From Paenibacillus albidus (lineage in GTDB: Bacteria > Bacillota > Bacilli > Paenibacillales > Paenibacillaceae), in contig NZ_BMKR01000016.1 of the NCBI RefSeq assembly GCF_014644435.1, positions 1-64,000 of the forward strand: a stretch of 64,000 nt of DNA. The letters run 5' to 3'. The notes beneath the pieces were generated by a model. It had not been told where the DNA came from. It saw only the letters and a program-made list of their open reading frames with translations, and made no database searches. Position 1 is the stretch's first letter, and each line of letters opens with the position of its first letter. This document shows, piece after piece, positions 52,052 to 60,900 of the stretch. A program made the translations under genes and the position numbers.

Positions 52052-53002
52052 ATGAAGGGTGAACGCCAGCAGCAGAATGGTTTGCGTAGCAGGGAAGAAC
52101 GCCCGTTAATGTATAATGAAGGTGCAAATACGGGCCAAGAACACAAGGCGGCATTTCTGATCCTGCGGGAAGGCCGGGAGGAACGGACGGTTCCGCCAGC
52201 AGACAGACGGCTGCCCGCTGGACCTTGCCTGATCCGGAGCGAGACCTGGCTCCTGGCCCCGAAGCTTGCAGAACTATACGCAAGCTGGCTCTTCGCGGAG
52301 GAAGAGCCGCTCGCTGAACGGCTGCTGCAGCGAATGTACTATCGGCTGCGCGCGGAAGCCTCGGCGCTGCTGGAATCGCCGGACGGTGACTGGGCAGCCG
52401 TCACCGTGTTGTTTACGCCGGAGCTGGCGGCCCGGCGTTCCCGGCTGGCGGCGCTTCAGGACGCGCAGCTTGAAGCGCTGTTCACGGCGCTCGCGGAGCG
52501 GCAGCGCCGGGGCGGCGACTGCCGCCTGGATCTGCTGGCGCCGTATCCCGCCAGCGCGGCCGAATTCGCGGCGATGCGCGAATTCATCGAGACCGTGGCC
52601 GAACAGACGCTCGGCCACGCTTACGCGGCAGCCTGCCGCATCGGGGCGCTGATCGCCCCCGAAACGCAGCAGGCGGCCGCCGGGGAAATCGCGCGTATTG
52701 CCGATTTCCTCGTGCTGGACGGCGCGGCGGGCGGAGCCGCACCGGAGAGCGCCGCCGCGGAGGGCTTCGCCCGCTCGACTTCGCTGGCCCTGGCCGCCGT
52801 GCGGCGCGTCAAGCCGGCGGCGGTTGTGTTCGCCGCGGGGCCCTCGGCGGCGAAGGCGCTGGCCGATCTGTACCGGATCGGCTGCAGCGGGGTCTTTTGC
52901 AGCGCTGCTCAGCGGACCGAAGCGCTGCTGCGCGCGGCCAGCCTGACCTGGGACGCGCGCGCTGAACAACATCTGCCATGTCCGCGTGGCTTTCGCCGCT
53001 GA
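52052..53002 (+). CDS. Orphan protein resembling the C-terminal domain of PEP-utilising enzymes
   Basis: About 316 residues. After a variable N-terminus of about 70 residues, the pattern follows the C-terminal barrel of pyruvate phosphate dikinase/PEP-utilising enzymes: VTVLFTPELAARRS, LDLLAPYPASAAEFAAM, GALIAPETQQAA, EIARIADFLVLDG and a last GCSGVFCSAAQRTEALLRAA strand-helix. The usual catalytic residues (the EVP motif, TND and the CGE-type Cys) are replaced, for example VLDGAA where FGTNDL is expected. So it is probably not an active PEP enzyme. Very GC-rich compared with neighbours. The start at 52052 (AGGTGGG) is preferred to 51971; 52109 is also possible. Confidence 0.6.
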   Translation: MKGERQQQNGLRSREERPLMYNEGANTGQEHKAAFLILREGREERTVPPADRRLPAGPCLIRSETWLLAPKLAELYASWLFAEEEPLAERLLQRMYYRLRAEASALLESPDGDWAAVTVLFTPELAARRSRLAALQDAQLEALFTALAERQRRGGDCRLDLLAPYPASAAEFAAMREFIETVAEQTLGHAYAAACRIGALIAPETQQAAAGEIARIADFLVLDGAAGGAAPESAAAEGFARSTSLALAAVRRVKPAAVVFAAGPSAAKALADLYRIGCSGVFCSAAQRTEALLRAASLTWDARAEQHLPCPRGFRR

Positions 53003-53171
53003 TTGCCCTGAGGGTGTTGTCTTTGGGCGTCTAGGTTATACGGAGTTTCGCCCTCCGCAGCCAGCCTGTAAATTCGTCGCTACTTCTGTGCTGTGTATAG
53101 CCAGGATTTTGCCGATTGCCGGATTTAAGGTCGTTAATGGGCCTGGCAGCGCACCTGGTCAGGGAGGAGAA

Positions 53172-53360
53172 CGGTTCTGATGTATTTCGTGCAGCATAAT
53201 CGCTCTGGAAAGGCCCAAAGGTCCATTCTAGTGTATTTCGTACACTGGAAAAGTAGTAAACATGCTCTTTCAGCATTTTCTGATGCAGAAAATGCTGTCT
53301 ACTCGAAAATAGGGTGGGTTAGCCCGCCTTCTGATGTACTAAATGCAGGCTAAAGACACA
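53172..53360 (+). repeat. Four-core interspersed element, family C, copy 2
   Basis: Cores at 53181 (TGTATTTCGTGCA), 53232 (TGTATTTCGTACA), 53284 (TGCAGAAAATGCT) and 53335 (TGTACTAAATGCA), spaced 51, 52 and 51 bp. Three of the four are preceded by TTCTGA; the second by TTCTAG. The first is followed by GCATAATCGCTC and the last by GGCTAAAGAC. It occupies part of the 767-bp gap before the metal ATPase gene. Confidence 0.85.
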
Positions 53361-53420
53361 CAATTCCGATTAGGGACGCAGGGCCTGCCGCCACGCTGAA
53401 GGATTCACCGAAAACACCAA

Positions 53421-53453
53421 ACAGCGATTCTCCCGTTATTGGAGAATCGCTGT
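53421..53453. terminator. Terminator-like hairpin, shared-stem type
   Basis: ACAGCGATTCTCC (53421-53433) pairs perfectly with GGAGAATCGCTGT (53441-53453), followed by TTTTACGTTTT. No gene ends close by; the nearest upstream stop is 420 bp away. Confidence 0.8.
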
Positions 53454-53538
53454 TTTTACGTTTTGTTGAGGTGTCCCGCTGTTTTCACCCGTTTCGTCGA
53501 CGAATAACCTTCATGGACAATCAGGTACATTTCCCTTG

Positions 53539-53592
53539 TTTACTTTTACGGAAAAGGTGGTATATTAAAGATATAAGTTGCACTAAGGAAAT
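53539..53592 (+). promoter_or_regulatory. Promoter and MntR-like operator of the metal ATPase gene
   Basis: TTTACT (53539-53544) and TATATT (53561-53566) with 16-bp spacing are followed by AAGTTGCACTAAGGAAAT (53575-53592), 16 of 18 identical to the sequence at the same place behind the mntH promoter. A common metal-responsive repressor is inferred. A short inverted repeat GTTGC/GCAAC follows at 53596-53611. Confidence 0.55.
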
Positions 53593-53608
53593 ATAGTTGC
53601 GTTATTGC

Positions 53609-53627
53609 AACAATGATTATCATTCTC
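53609..53627 (-). promoter_or_regulatory. Fur box
   Basis: On the minus strand GAGAATGATAATCATTGTT matches the 19-bp Fur consensus at 16 positions, including the whole AATGATAATCATT core. It lies about 45 bp downstream of the -10 box. Confidence 0.7.
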
Positions 53628-53646
53628 ATTTCCCATAGTTATCTGT

Positions 53647-53677
53647 CATGCTGTCCCGGCTAAGCCGGGGCAGCATG
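53647..53677 (+). promoter_or_regulatory. Strong leader hairpin in the ATPase mRNA
   Basis: CATGCTGTCCCGGC (53647-53660), loop TAA, then GCCGGGGCAGCATG (53664-53677): a 14-bp stem with one G-T pair. There is no T run directly after it, so it is not a clear terminator. It lies in the leader about 95 bp before the start codon, and its role is unknown. Confidence 0.7.
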
Positions 53678-53769
53678 TGTCATTTTAGGGGTCTTAATAA
53701 TGGCTCTCATTCTCAGTCGATGGCAAGCAAACTGACTTTCACAAAACTTATCAGGAAGGTGATTTTATT

Positions 53770-55740
53770 ATGCAAGCTACATCCAAACGTTTACCGGTCC
53801 GTACAGCCGCTCAAAAAGGGGCGAACCAGCCGCGTGCGCCGAAGCCGCGCCGCTTCGATCCGAAGGCGATGCTGAGCAACTCCGAGATGCAGGCGGCACT
53901 GGGCAGCGGTCTGCTGATGCTGATCGCCTGGGCTGCGGGAAGCTGGTCTGAGCTGCTCTCCATTGTGCTGTATGTGGTCTCCTATGCTGTCGGAGGCTGG
54001 AGCAAGGCGAAGGAGGGAGTAGAGACGCTGGTCAAGGAACGCGATCTCGACGTCAACCTGCTGATGATTGCCGCTGCCTTGGGAGCCGCCTCCATCGGGT
54101 ACTGGAATGAAGGGGCGATGCTGATCTTCATCTTTGCGCTTAGCGGTGCGCTGGAGAGCTACACGATGGAGCGCAGCAAGAAGGATATCTCCTCCCTGCT
54201 TGCCCTGAAGCCGGCCATGGCCATCCGCATTGAACAAGGCAGGATGAACGAGGTTGCCATTGATCAGCTGTCGGTAGGGGATTTGCTGCTGGTCCGTCCC
54301 GGTGAGCTGATCCCGGCCGACGGCACCGTATACCAGGGAGCCTCATCTGTCGACCAGGCTTCCATAACCGGTGAGTCTCTTCCCGTAGAGAAAAGTACAG
54401 GCAGTGAAGTGTTTGCCGGCACCGTGAACGGAGAAGGACCGCTGTACATTGAAGTGACTACCGCTGCGGAGCACAGTCTATTCTCCAAAATTATCAGGAT
54501 GGTCGAAGAAGCGGAGACCAAAGTGCCTGATTCACAGCATTTGATCAAACGGGTGGAAGCTGTTTATGCCAAAGTTGTGGTAGGGGCAACGCTGGTGTTG
54601 ATCCTTCTGCCGCCGCTGCTGCTGGACTGGAGCTGGAGTGCCACATTCTATAAAGCTATGGTATTTCTCGTTGTAGCTTCCCCTTGCGCCTTGGTGTCGT
54701 CCATTATGCCGGCAATGTTGTCCGCCATCTCCAAAAGTGCCCGCAAAGGCATTTTGTTTAAAGGCGGAGTGCATCTGGAAAATATGGCGCGGACGTCCGT
54801 AGTTGCTTTTGACAAGACCGGTACGCTGACTGAAGGCACGCCGCAGGTAACCGACTTTATTGCGGGCGAAGGATATGACCGTGATGAATTGCTGGCTGTC
54901 AGTGCATCGATCGAGAAGTTGTCCCGCCATCCGCTGGCGGAGGCGGTTGTGCGGAAAGCAGAGGAAGAAGGCCTTCTGCTGCGCAGTGTTCAGGAGAGCC
55001 AAGCGGTAACCGGCTGGGGGATCGAAGGCAACGTGGATGGACAGCTGTGGCGGATCGGCAAGTCCACCCTGCTGGATCAACCGGCTGCGGCGTCCCCGGA
55101 GCTAGCGGACCGGGAGTATTGGCTCAGCCTGCGGGAGCAGCTGGAGGCAGAGGGCAAGACGGTCTCGTTGCTTTTGGACGGAGAGCGGGTTGCCGGGATG
55201 ATTGCTTTGCAGGACACAGTCCGCTTGCAGGCGGAGACGGCGGTGCGCAAGCTGCAGAAGCTCGGCATCAAAGTGGCGATGCTCACCGGGGACCGGGCGG
55301 CTACAGCGGATGTTATCGCAGACGCAACAGGTGTAGATCTTGTATTCTCGAACTTGCTGCCGGAAGATAAGGTAACACATATCAAAGCACTGCGGGAACA
55401 ATACGGCCATGTCGTTATGGTCGGTGACGGGGTCAACGATGCGCCGGCATTGGCCACGGCCACTGTCGGCATGGGGATGGGGATGAAGGGCAGCGGAGCA
55501 GCACTGGAGATTGCCGACGTTGTGCTGATGAACGACAATATTGAAGAGATTGCTTCAACTATTTCCCTGGCCCGCCGTTCACAGCGAATTGTAAAGCAGA
55601 ATATGATTTTTGCGGTCACGGTGATCGGCGTGCTGATGATCAGTAATTTTGTGCAAGGCATCGCTTTGCCTTTTGGCGTCATAGGCCATGAGGGCAGTAC
55701 CATATTGGTGATTCTGAATGGATTAAGGCTGCTGCGTTAA
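53770..55740 (+). CDS. P1B-4 type metal efflux ATPase, PfeT/ZosA-like
   Basis: 656-residue P-type ATPase. Actuator TGES (200-203), membrane metal motif SPC (304-306), phosphorylated Asp348 in DKTGT, HP in SRHPLAEA, GDGVNDAP near 556, and a last-helix HEGST (about 640-644). SPC plus HEG(G/S)T and the absence of an N-terminal CXXC metal domain mark subgroup P1B-4, whose members export Fe2+, Co2+ or similar metals. The N-terminus is basic and Pro-rich. In Bacillus and Listeria related pumps (PfeT, FrvA) are controlled by Fur and PerR. A Fur-like box and an MntR-like box here fit an iron or manganese response. The metal is inferred, not shown. Confidence 0.92.
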   Translation: MQATSKRLPVRTAAQKGANQPRAPKPRRFDPKAMLSNSEMQAALGSGLLMLIAWAAGSWSELLSIVLYVVSYAVGGWSKAKEGVETLVKERDLDVNLLMIAAALGAASIGYWNEGAMLIFIFALSGALESYTMERSKKDISSLLALKPAMAIRIEQGRMNEVAIDQLSVGDLLLVRPGELIPADGTVYQGASSVDQASITGESLPVEKSTGSEVFAGTVNGEGPLYIEVTTAAEHSLFSKIIRMVEEAETKVPDSQHLIKRVEAVYAKVVVGATLVLILLPPLLLDWSWSATFYKAMVFLVVASPCALVSSIMPAMLSAISKSARKGILFKGGVHLENMARTSVVAFDKTGTLTEGTPQVTDFIAGEGYDRDELLAVSASIEKLSRHPLAEAVVRKAEEEGLLLRSVQESQAVTGWGIEGNVDGQLWRIGKSTLLDQPAAASPELADREYWLSLREQLEAEGKTVSLLLDGERVAGMIALQDTVRLQAETAVRKLQKLGIKVAMLTGDRAATADVIADATGVDLVFSNLLPEDKVTHIKALREQYGHVVMVGDGVNDAPALATATVGMGMGMKGSGAALEIADVVLMNDNIEEIASTISLARRSQRIVKQNMIFAVTVIGVLMISNFVQGIALPFGVIGHEGSTILVILNGLRLLR

Positions 55741-55896
55741 AACATTTCTAAAAATTGAATTGTTCACAAAATAGTTCTTTAAGGAGGAGTCTGGCATATT
55801 GACAGATTCCCTTTCTTTTATCATAATAAGTACTACATTATAATTATTTTAAATAAGAACTGGCGCTAAGCCGTCCGTCACAAGGAGGATAAAGTC

Positions 55897-56838
55897 ATGT
55901 ATAAATCTATTATTATCGGTACCGGACCGGCCGGATTGACCGCTGCGATCTATTTGGCCCGCGCCAATCTGAGCCCGCTCGTGATTGAAGGGCCACAGCC
56001 AGGGGGACAGCTGACCACCACTACGGAAGTGGAGAATTTCCCGGGATTTCCTGAAGGGATTATGGGTCCGGATCTGATGGACAATATGCGCAAGCAAGCT
56101 GAACGTTTCGGTGCCGAATTCCGCACAGGCTGGGTGAACAGCGTGGAGCTGGGTGAACGTCCGTTCAAGCTGAACGTTGAAGGCATGGGCGTGCTGGAAA
56201 CCGATACCCTTATCCTTTCCACCGGCGCAACAGCCAAATATTTGGGTATTCCCGGTGAGCAGGACAATGTGGGACGCGGTGTCAGCACCTGCGCCACTTG
56301 TGACGGATTTTTCTTCCGCAATAAAGAAATCGTGGTTGTAGGCGGCGGCGACTCAGCGCTGGAGGAAGCCGGCTTCCTGACCCGTTTTGCTTCAAAAGTA
56401 ACACTTGTGCACCGCCGCAGTGAACTGCGCGCCTCCAAAATCATGCAGGACCGTGTACGCGATAATGCCAAGGTGACTTGGGGACTGAACCGCACTCCGC
56501 TGGAAGTGGTATCCGGCGAGAAGGGTGTAAGCGGATTGAAGGTGCTGAACAATGAAACCGGACAGGAAGAGGTTATTGAAGCGGCCGGTGTGTTCGTAGC
56601 CATTGGCCATCACCCGAACACAGCATTCCTGGGCGGACAGATTACTACGGATGCGAACGGTTATATCGTAACGAACCCAGGCACCTCTGAAACGAATATC
56701 CCGGGCGTCTTCGCTTGCGGTGACGTACAGGATACCCGGTACAGACAAGCGATCACTGCAGCCGGCAGCGGATGTATGGCAGCTATGGATGCCGAGAAAT
56801 ATATCGAAAGCCTGGAGCACAGCGCAGTCATTCTGTAA
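55897..56838 (+). CDS. trxB: Thioredoxin reductase
   Basis: 313-residue flavoprotein that reduces thioredoxin with NADPH. FAD motif GTGPAGLTAA at about 8-17, redox pair Cys132-Cys135 (CATCDG), NADPH motif VGGGDSALEE, and a final FAD contact FACGDVQDTRYRQ. AAGGAGG precedes the ATG. A glutaredoxin-like gene follows 77 bp later. Length and motifs are typical; the redox motif has Thr where Val or Ile is more usual. Confidence 0.95.
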   Translation: MYKSIIIGTGPAGLTAAIYLARANLSPLVIEGPQPGGQLTTTTEVENFPGFPEGIMGPDLMDNMRKQAERFGAEFRTGWVNSVELGERPFKLNVEGMGVLETDTLILSTGATAKYLGIPGEQDNVGRGVSTCATCDGFFFRNKEIVVVGGGDSALEEAGFLTRFASKVTLVHRRSELRASKIMQDRVRDNAKVTWGLNRTPLEVVSGEKGVSGLKVLNNETGQEEVIEAAGVFVAIGHHPNTAFLGGQITTDANGYIVTNPGTSETNIPGVFACGDVQDTRYRQAITAAGSGCMAAMDAEKYIESLEHSAVIL

Positions 56839-56915
56839 CTTTTGAATCGCAAGCACTCCGGTGCTACAATAGATAGCAATTGTACAAAGATCAATATTCG
56901 GGAGGAGAATCAGAA

Positions 56916-57149
56916 ATGGAAAATGTAATTGTGTACACCTCGACCAATTGCCCGCATTGCCGTCAAGTCAAAAGCTTCCTGAGCGAAAAAGGTGTCGCTT
57001 ATGAGGAACGCAACATTGAGCAGAGCGATGATTTCGCACAGCAGGTGTGGGATATGGGCCTCAGAGCCGTACCGGTCACTGTAATCGGCGAGCATAGAAT
57101 CGTCGGCATGAACAAAACGCAATTCGACAAAGCTTTGGCAACTGTCTAA
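56916..57149 (+). CDS. Glutaredoxin-like protein (NrdH/YruB type)
   Basis: 77 residues, thioredoxin fold with redox pair CPHC (Cys12, Cys15), the cis-Pro motif RAVPVTVIG, and a C-terminal GMNKTQFDKAL helix, like small glutaredoxins reduced by thioredoxin reductase. The start at 56916 has GGGAGGAG upstream; the frame continues 12 codons earlier. The position right after trxB suggests TrxB reduces it, forming a disulfide-reduction pair. Confidence 0.93.
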   Translation: MENVIVYTSTNCPHCRQVKSFLSEKGVAYEERNIEQSDDFAQQVWDMGLRAVPVTVIGEHRIVGMNKTQFDKALATV

Positions 57150-57168
57150 CCGGGATTCCGGTATACCA

Positions 57169-57214
57169 AGGGGGTGTCCTGCAGCCAGAGATGGCTGCTT
57201 GGGACACCCCTTTT
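57169..57214 (+). terminator. Terminator after the glutaredoxin gene
   Basis: GGGGTGTCC (57171-57179) pairs with GGACACCCC (57202-57210) around an inner GCAGCC/GGCTGC stem, followed by TTTT. Confidence 0.9.
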
Positions 57215-57319
57215 AGTCGGATAGACATTTGTATCTGTAACCAACCTCCGACCAAGAAAAGTGCCGGCCAACCTTTTCAACAATACTCTTGTGGACACTC
57301 AGCCAGTTGGGGGGGCTAA

Positions 57320-57515
57320 CGCTCCAGTGCATTTAGTGCAGCCAAATCGCTCGGGGAGGGGCTCGAACGTCCATTCTGATGTATTTTGTACATTAGAAAT
57401 ATCTAAAATATCGAAATTTAGGCCCGTTCTGCCTTTTCTGATGCACTAAATACAGCCAAATCGTAAAAAAGCCAACTTTGTCCGCGTTCCGATGCACAAA
57501 ATGCAGTCAAACCAA
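57320..57515 (+). repeat. Four-core interspersed element, family C, copy 3
   Basis: Cores at 57328 (TGCATTTAGTGCA), 57380 (TGTATTTTGTACA), 57442 (TGCACTAAATACA) and 57493 (TGCACAAAATGCA), spaced 52, 62 and 51 bp. The first is followed by GCCAAATCGCTC, also seen in copy 1. The first two cores have a TTT centre and the last two an AAA centre, as in the other copies. The rest of the gap (57515-57814) shows no gene I can support. Confidence 0.85.
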
Positions 57516-57814
57516 AGAGTTATCTAATTACCGGCTCACTACTAGGCAATCAACCAGCAATCATCCAGTAATGATCCGGCCTAATGCACACTGCAATCAT
57601 CCGGCCCTCCCGGTTACGCACAGCTGACATCAGTTATCAATTGCGGTAACTCTATTTCCGAAGTAACGATGGCCATGTCCGCTAAAGCCCAAGTGCCCAA
57701 GGCTGCTGGCGACCGGGAGGTTACGGTGAATCTGGAAGGCATAGGATGCTCGAGGCCGGTTGGCTTTCGCCGGCCCATTAACCGCTGAAGCCAAAGGCCA
57801 GCGGAGTCCAAACG

Positions 57815-57855
57815 CAAAGGAGCGATTCTCCGGTAACGGGAGAATCGCTCCTTTG
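57815..57855. terminator. Long hairpin, shared-stem type
   Basis: CAAAGGAGCGATTCTCC (57815-57831) and GGAGAATCGCTCCTTTG (57839-57855) make a perfect 17-bp stem with loop GGTAACG. It lies 117 bp beyond the stop of the minus-strand double kinase and may terminate that gene. Confidence 0.8.
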
Positions 57856-57971
57856 TTGACTTTTAAGGTTTTTTTAGAATACAGAAGGGCTGTCTCTGTT
57901 GTAGAAATTCACTTATGGGACAGCCTTTGCATGTTCCTTATAGTCGGCTGTGGAGAAAAGAGCAGTTAAAG

Positions 57972-60900
57972 CTACCTTTTGTGATCAGGAATTGCAAAAG
58001 AAACGGTCGTTCCTTCTCCCGGCTCACTTTGAATCACGAGGCCATTCCCATAGAGCTGCCTAAGTCTCCGGTCGGTATTCAGCAGCCCAATCCCCTTCTC
58101 CGGGGAAGGGTTCAGTATATCTGCGACCTGTTCGGTGCTCATTCCTTTGCCGTTGTCAATGATTTCGAATAAGGTGCTGCCGTTCGACTGGCTGATCCGG
58201 ATCAGCAGTATTCCGCCTTTGGCACGGCTGAGCAAGCCATGGCGGACCGCGTTCTCGACCAGGGGCTGAATGGTAAGCGGCGGCAGGCGAAGATGCAGAT
58301 GATGTTCCACTTCCCATTGGACAGTCAGGCGCTCCTCAAAGCGCTCTTTTTCAATATATAGATAAGCCTCTATGAGCTCCAGCTCATGAGTGAGCGGAAC
58401 AAGCTGCTCCAGATTGGCAAAATTAAAGCTGATTCTCAGGTAAGAAGAGAAGGCTTCACCCAGCTTACGCATCCGCTGTGTGTCCAGCTCACTCAAGGCC
58501 ATCAGGGAGTTTAACGTGTTGAACAAAAAATGCGGCTGAATTTGCGCCTGCAGATAAGCAGCCTCCATGCGCAGCCGCTCATCGACAGACTGCTTCAGCT
58601 TGGTCAGCGACCAGACCCGGTACTTCAGCTCCAGAGCATCTACAGGTTTGATGATGTAATCATTGGCCCCGGACTGGAAACCGTTGTATATATCCTCATA
58701 CTGGCTTCTGGCGGTCAGCAGCAGAATGGGCAGCTCGGAAATGGCGAACCGCTCCCGGATTTTCCTTGTCAATTCGTAGCCCGACATCTGCGGCATCATC
58801 ACATCGGCAATCACCAGGTCCCACTGCCTGCTGCCAAGCAGCGTGAGGGCTTCCTTGCCCGAGAGGGCAGGAACCAGATGATAAGGTTCTGCGGAAAGGA
58901 TGCTGGCCAGTACCTCCAGATTTACCGGATCATCATCGACAGCCAGGATGTTCAGATGTCCTTCGGGGGCAGGCTGGGCAAGCTGTTGATTCTCCAGAAC
59001 AACCGACAAAGCAGCGGCATCGGCAACGTATTCGAGGATGGGCATGGCAGAGAGGTTCTGGGAGCCTTCCTCGGGAGACGCCGGTTCGTTAGGGAAGCTG
59101 GCCGGATCGTACAAAGGCAGAGTGAAGGTGAATGTCGACCCTGCCCCCGGACTGGACTGCACTGTCAGCTCTCCGCCGTGCAATTCAACAAGCTCTTTAC
59201 AGATGCTTAAGCCTAATCCAATTCCTCCGCCGTCGCTGAGACCATTTGCACCTTGCTCATACCGCCGCATAATACGGGCACCTGTCTCGCTGTCCATCCC
59301 GGCTCCGGTATCGGACACATGAATGAAGGCAAACTCTCCCCGGGATTCGGCTGTAATGGAAACCACCCCGGCCTCCGTATATTTGATTGCGTTATGGACC
59401 AGGTTGAACAGAATCTGGACCAGGCGTTTCTCATCCGCCACTACAGCCGGAAAGACTTCGGGTATATCCACCTGCAGCTGCAGCGGTTTGCCCCTCGTCA
59501 TATACCCAAGCATGTCCATTACTCCGGAAGCAGCTGATTGGATGTGCAGTTTCTCCCGGTACAGGCGGATTTGGTTATCCTGAAGCCGCACCATGTCCAG
59601 CAGATCGTTCAGCAGATGCGACATCCGGCGGCTGATCGTAAGGAGCAGATTGAGATCATGATTGCTTTTTGGACTTAGGGATTCTTGCTCATTGGAAGCA
59701 ATCGTCTGGGCAATATTGATAATGCCATGCAGCGGTGTGCGCAGCTCATGGGAGGTGTTGGCCAGAAATTCATCCTTCTTTTTGTCGGCCAGCCTGAGCT
59801 GCTCGTTCAGCTTGGTGTTCTCCTGGGCATTGCGGAAATAACGCTTGAACCAATAGGAGGAGAACACGACGATAGCCGCAATCATATCAAAGGGATAAAA
59901 GGTGCTGGCGATCAGACCTCTGCTTTGCAGGACACCCCAGGCAACACTTGAGGTGACGCTTGAGGCGGCAAGAAGCAGGAATAGGGCATCCTGCTTTTTT
60001 TGCCTCATTAATTTAATAAATAAATAGAGCACCCGTATGACCGGAAGCAAGTACAACAAGGTAAAGAGGCCAAGGACTCTAAATATAGAATGCATAGGTG
60101 CAAGCAAAAGATAGACCGAATACAGCGCGACCACCAAGGATATAGCTTGAAATATCCTGCTGATTTTTGGGCTGGGCATAAAGCTCTCTGCGAGCAACAT
60201 CATGAAATAGGTAAGAGAGATATAAGACAGCAGCTTGATTTTGATGGCCCATGTAAAATTGACCGGCAGCCAGATCTGCAGCAGGGAATCATGATCGGAT
60301 ACGATGGAAATGCCCACACAGAGCAGCAGCAGGGCAAAGATAGCCAGAGCTTTGTAACGCCGGTTAAACAAGTACAAAATGACAGCATATAAGGAGTGCA
60401 GCAGCATGATCGCAAACGTAAACAGCTGAAATCCGATGGAGTACATACGCTCGGAATCAATGGCAGCCTGGGAACCAAAATTAATGGATTTTACAATCCC
60501 CCCATTGGAAGGGTTGTCAAAATTAGCAGCTTGGACAATCAGCTCAATGATGCCCTGGTTGTTAGCCTGATGAGAGGCGGTATATGAGGTCACCCTGGGT
60601 TTATAGTTCTCCGGCAGCTCAGCCAGCACACCAAACGGTTTCTCAGGTTTGCCGTTGATGATTAGCTTGGAGGAAGATTGTATTTTCTTAATCCAGAACC
60701 CATAAGGCTGCTCAAGGGGCTGATCAATCAGTATCCGGAGTCTGTAGGTTCCATACCCGTAGGAAGAAGTAGTTTTGGGATCCGAAAAGCTGCTCTGCCA
60801 ATCACCAGGGACCTGAAGATAGCTGGGGGGTTGAAGGGATGTTGTATCCACACGGTCAAGAAGCTGTTCAGGATAAAACTCCCACTCTCCATCCAGCACA

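Noticed and set aside
53648..53875. Small frame starting inside the leader hairpin of the metal ATPase gene
   Set aside because: Its start lies in the hairpin stem without a ribosome site, and it overlaps the ATPase start in another frame.
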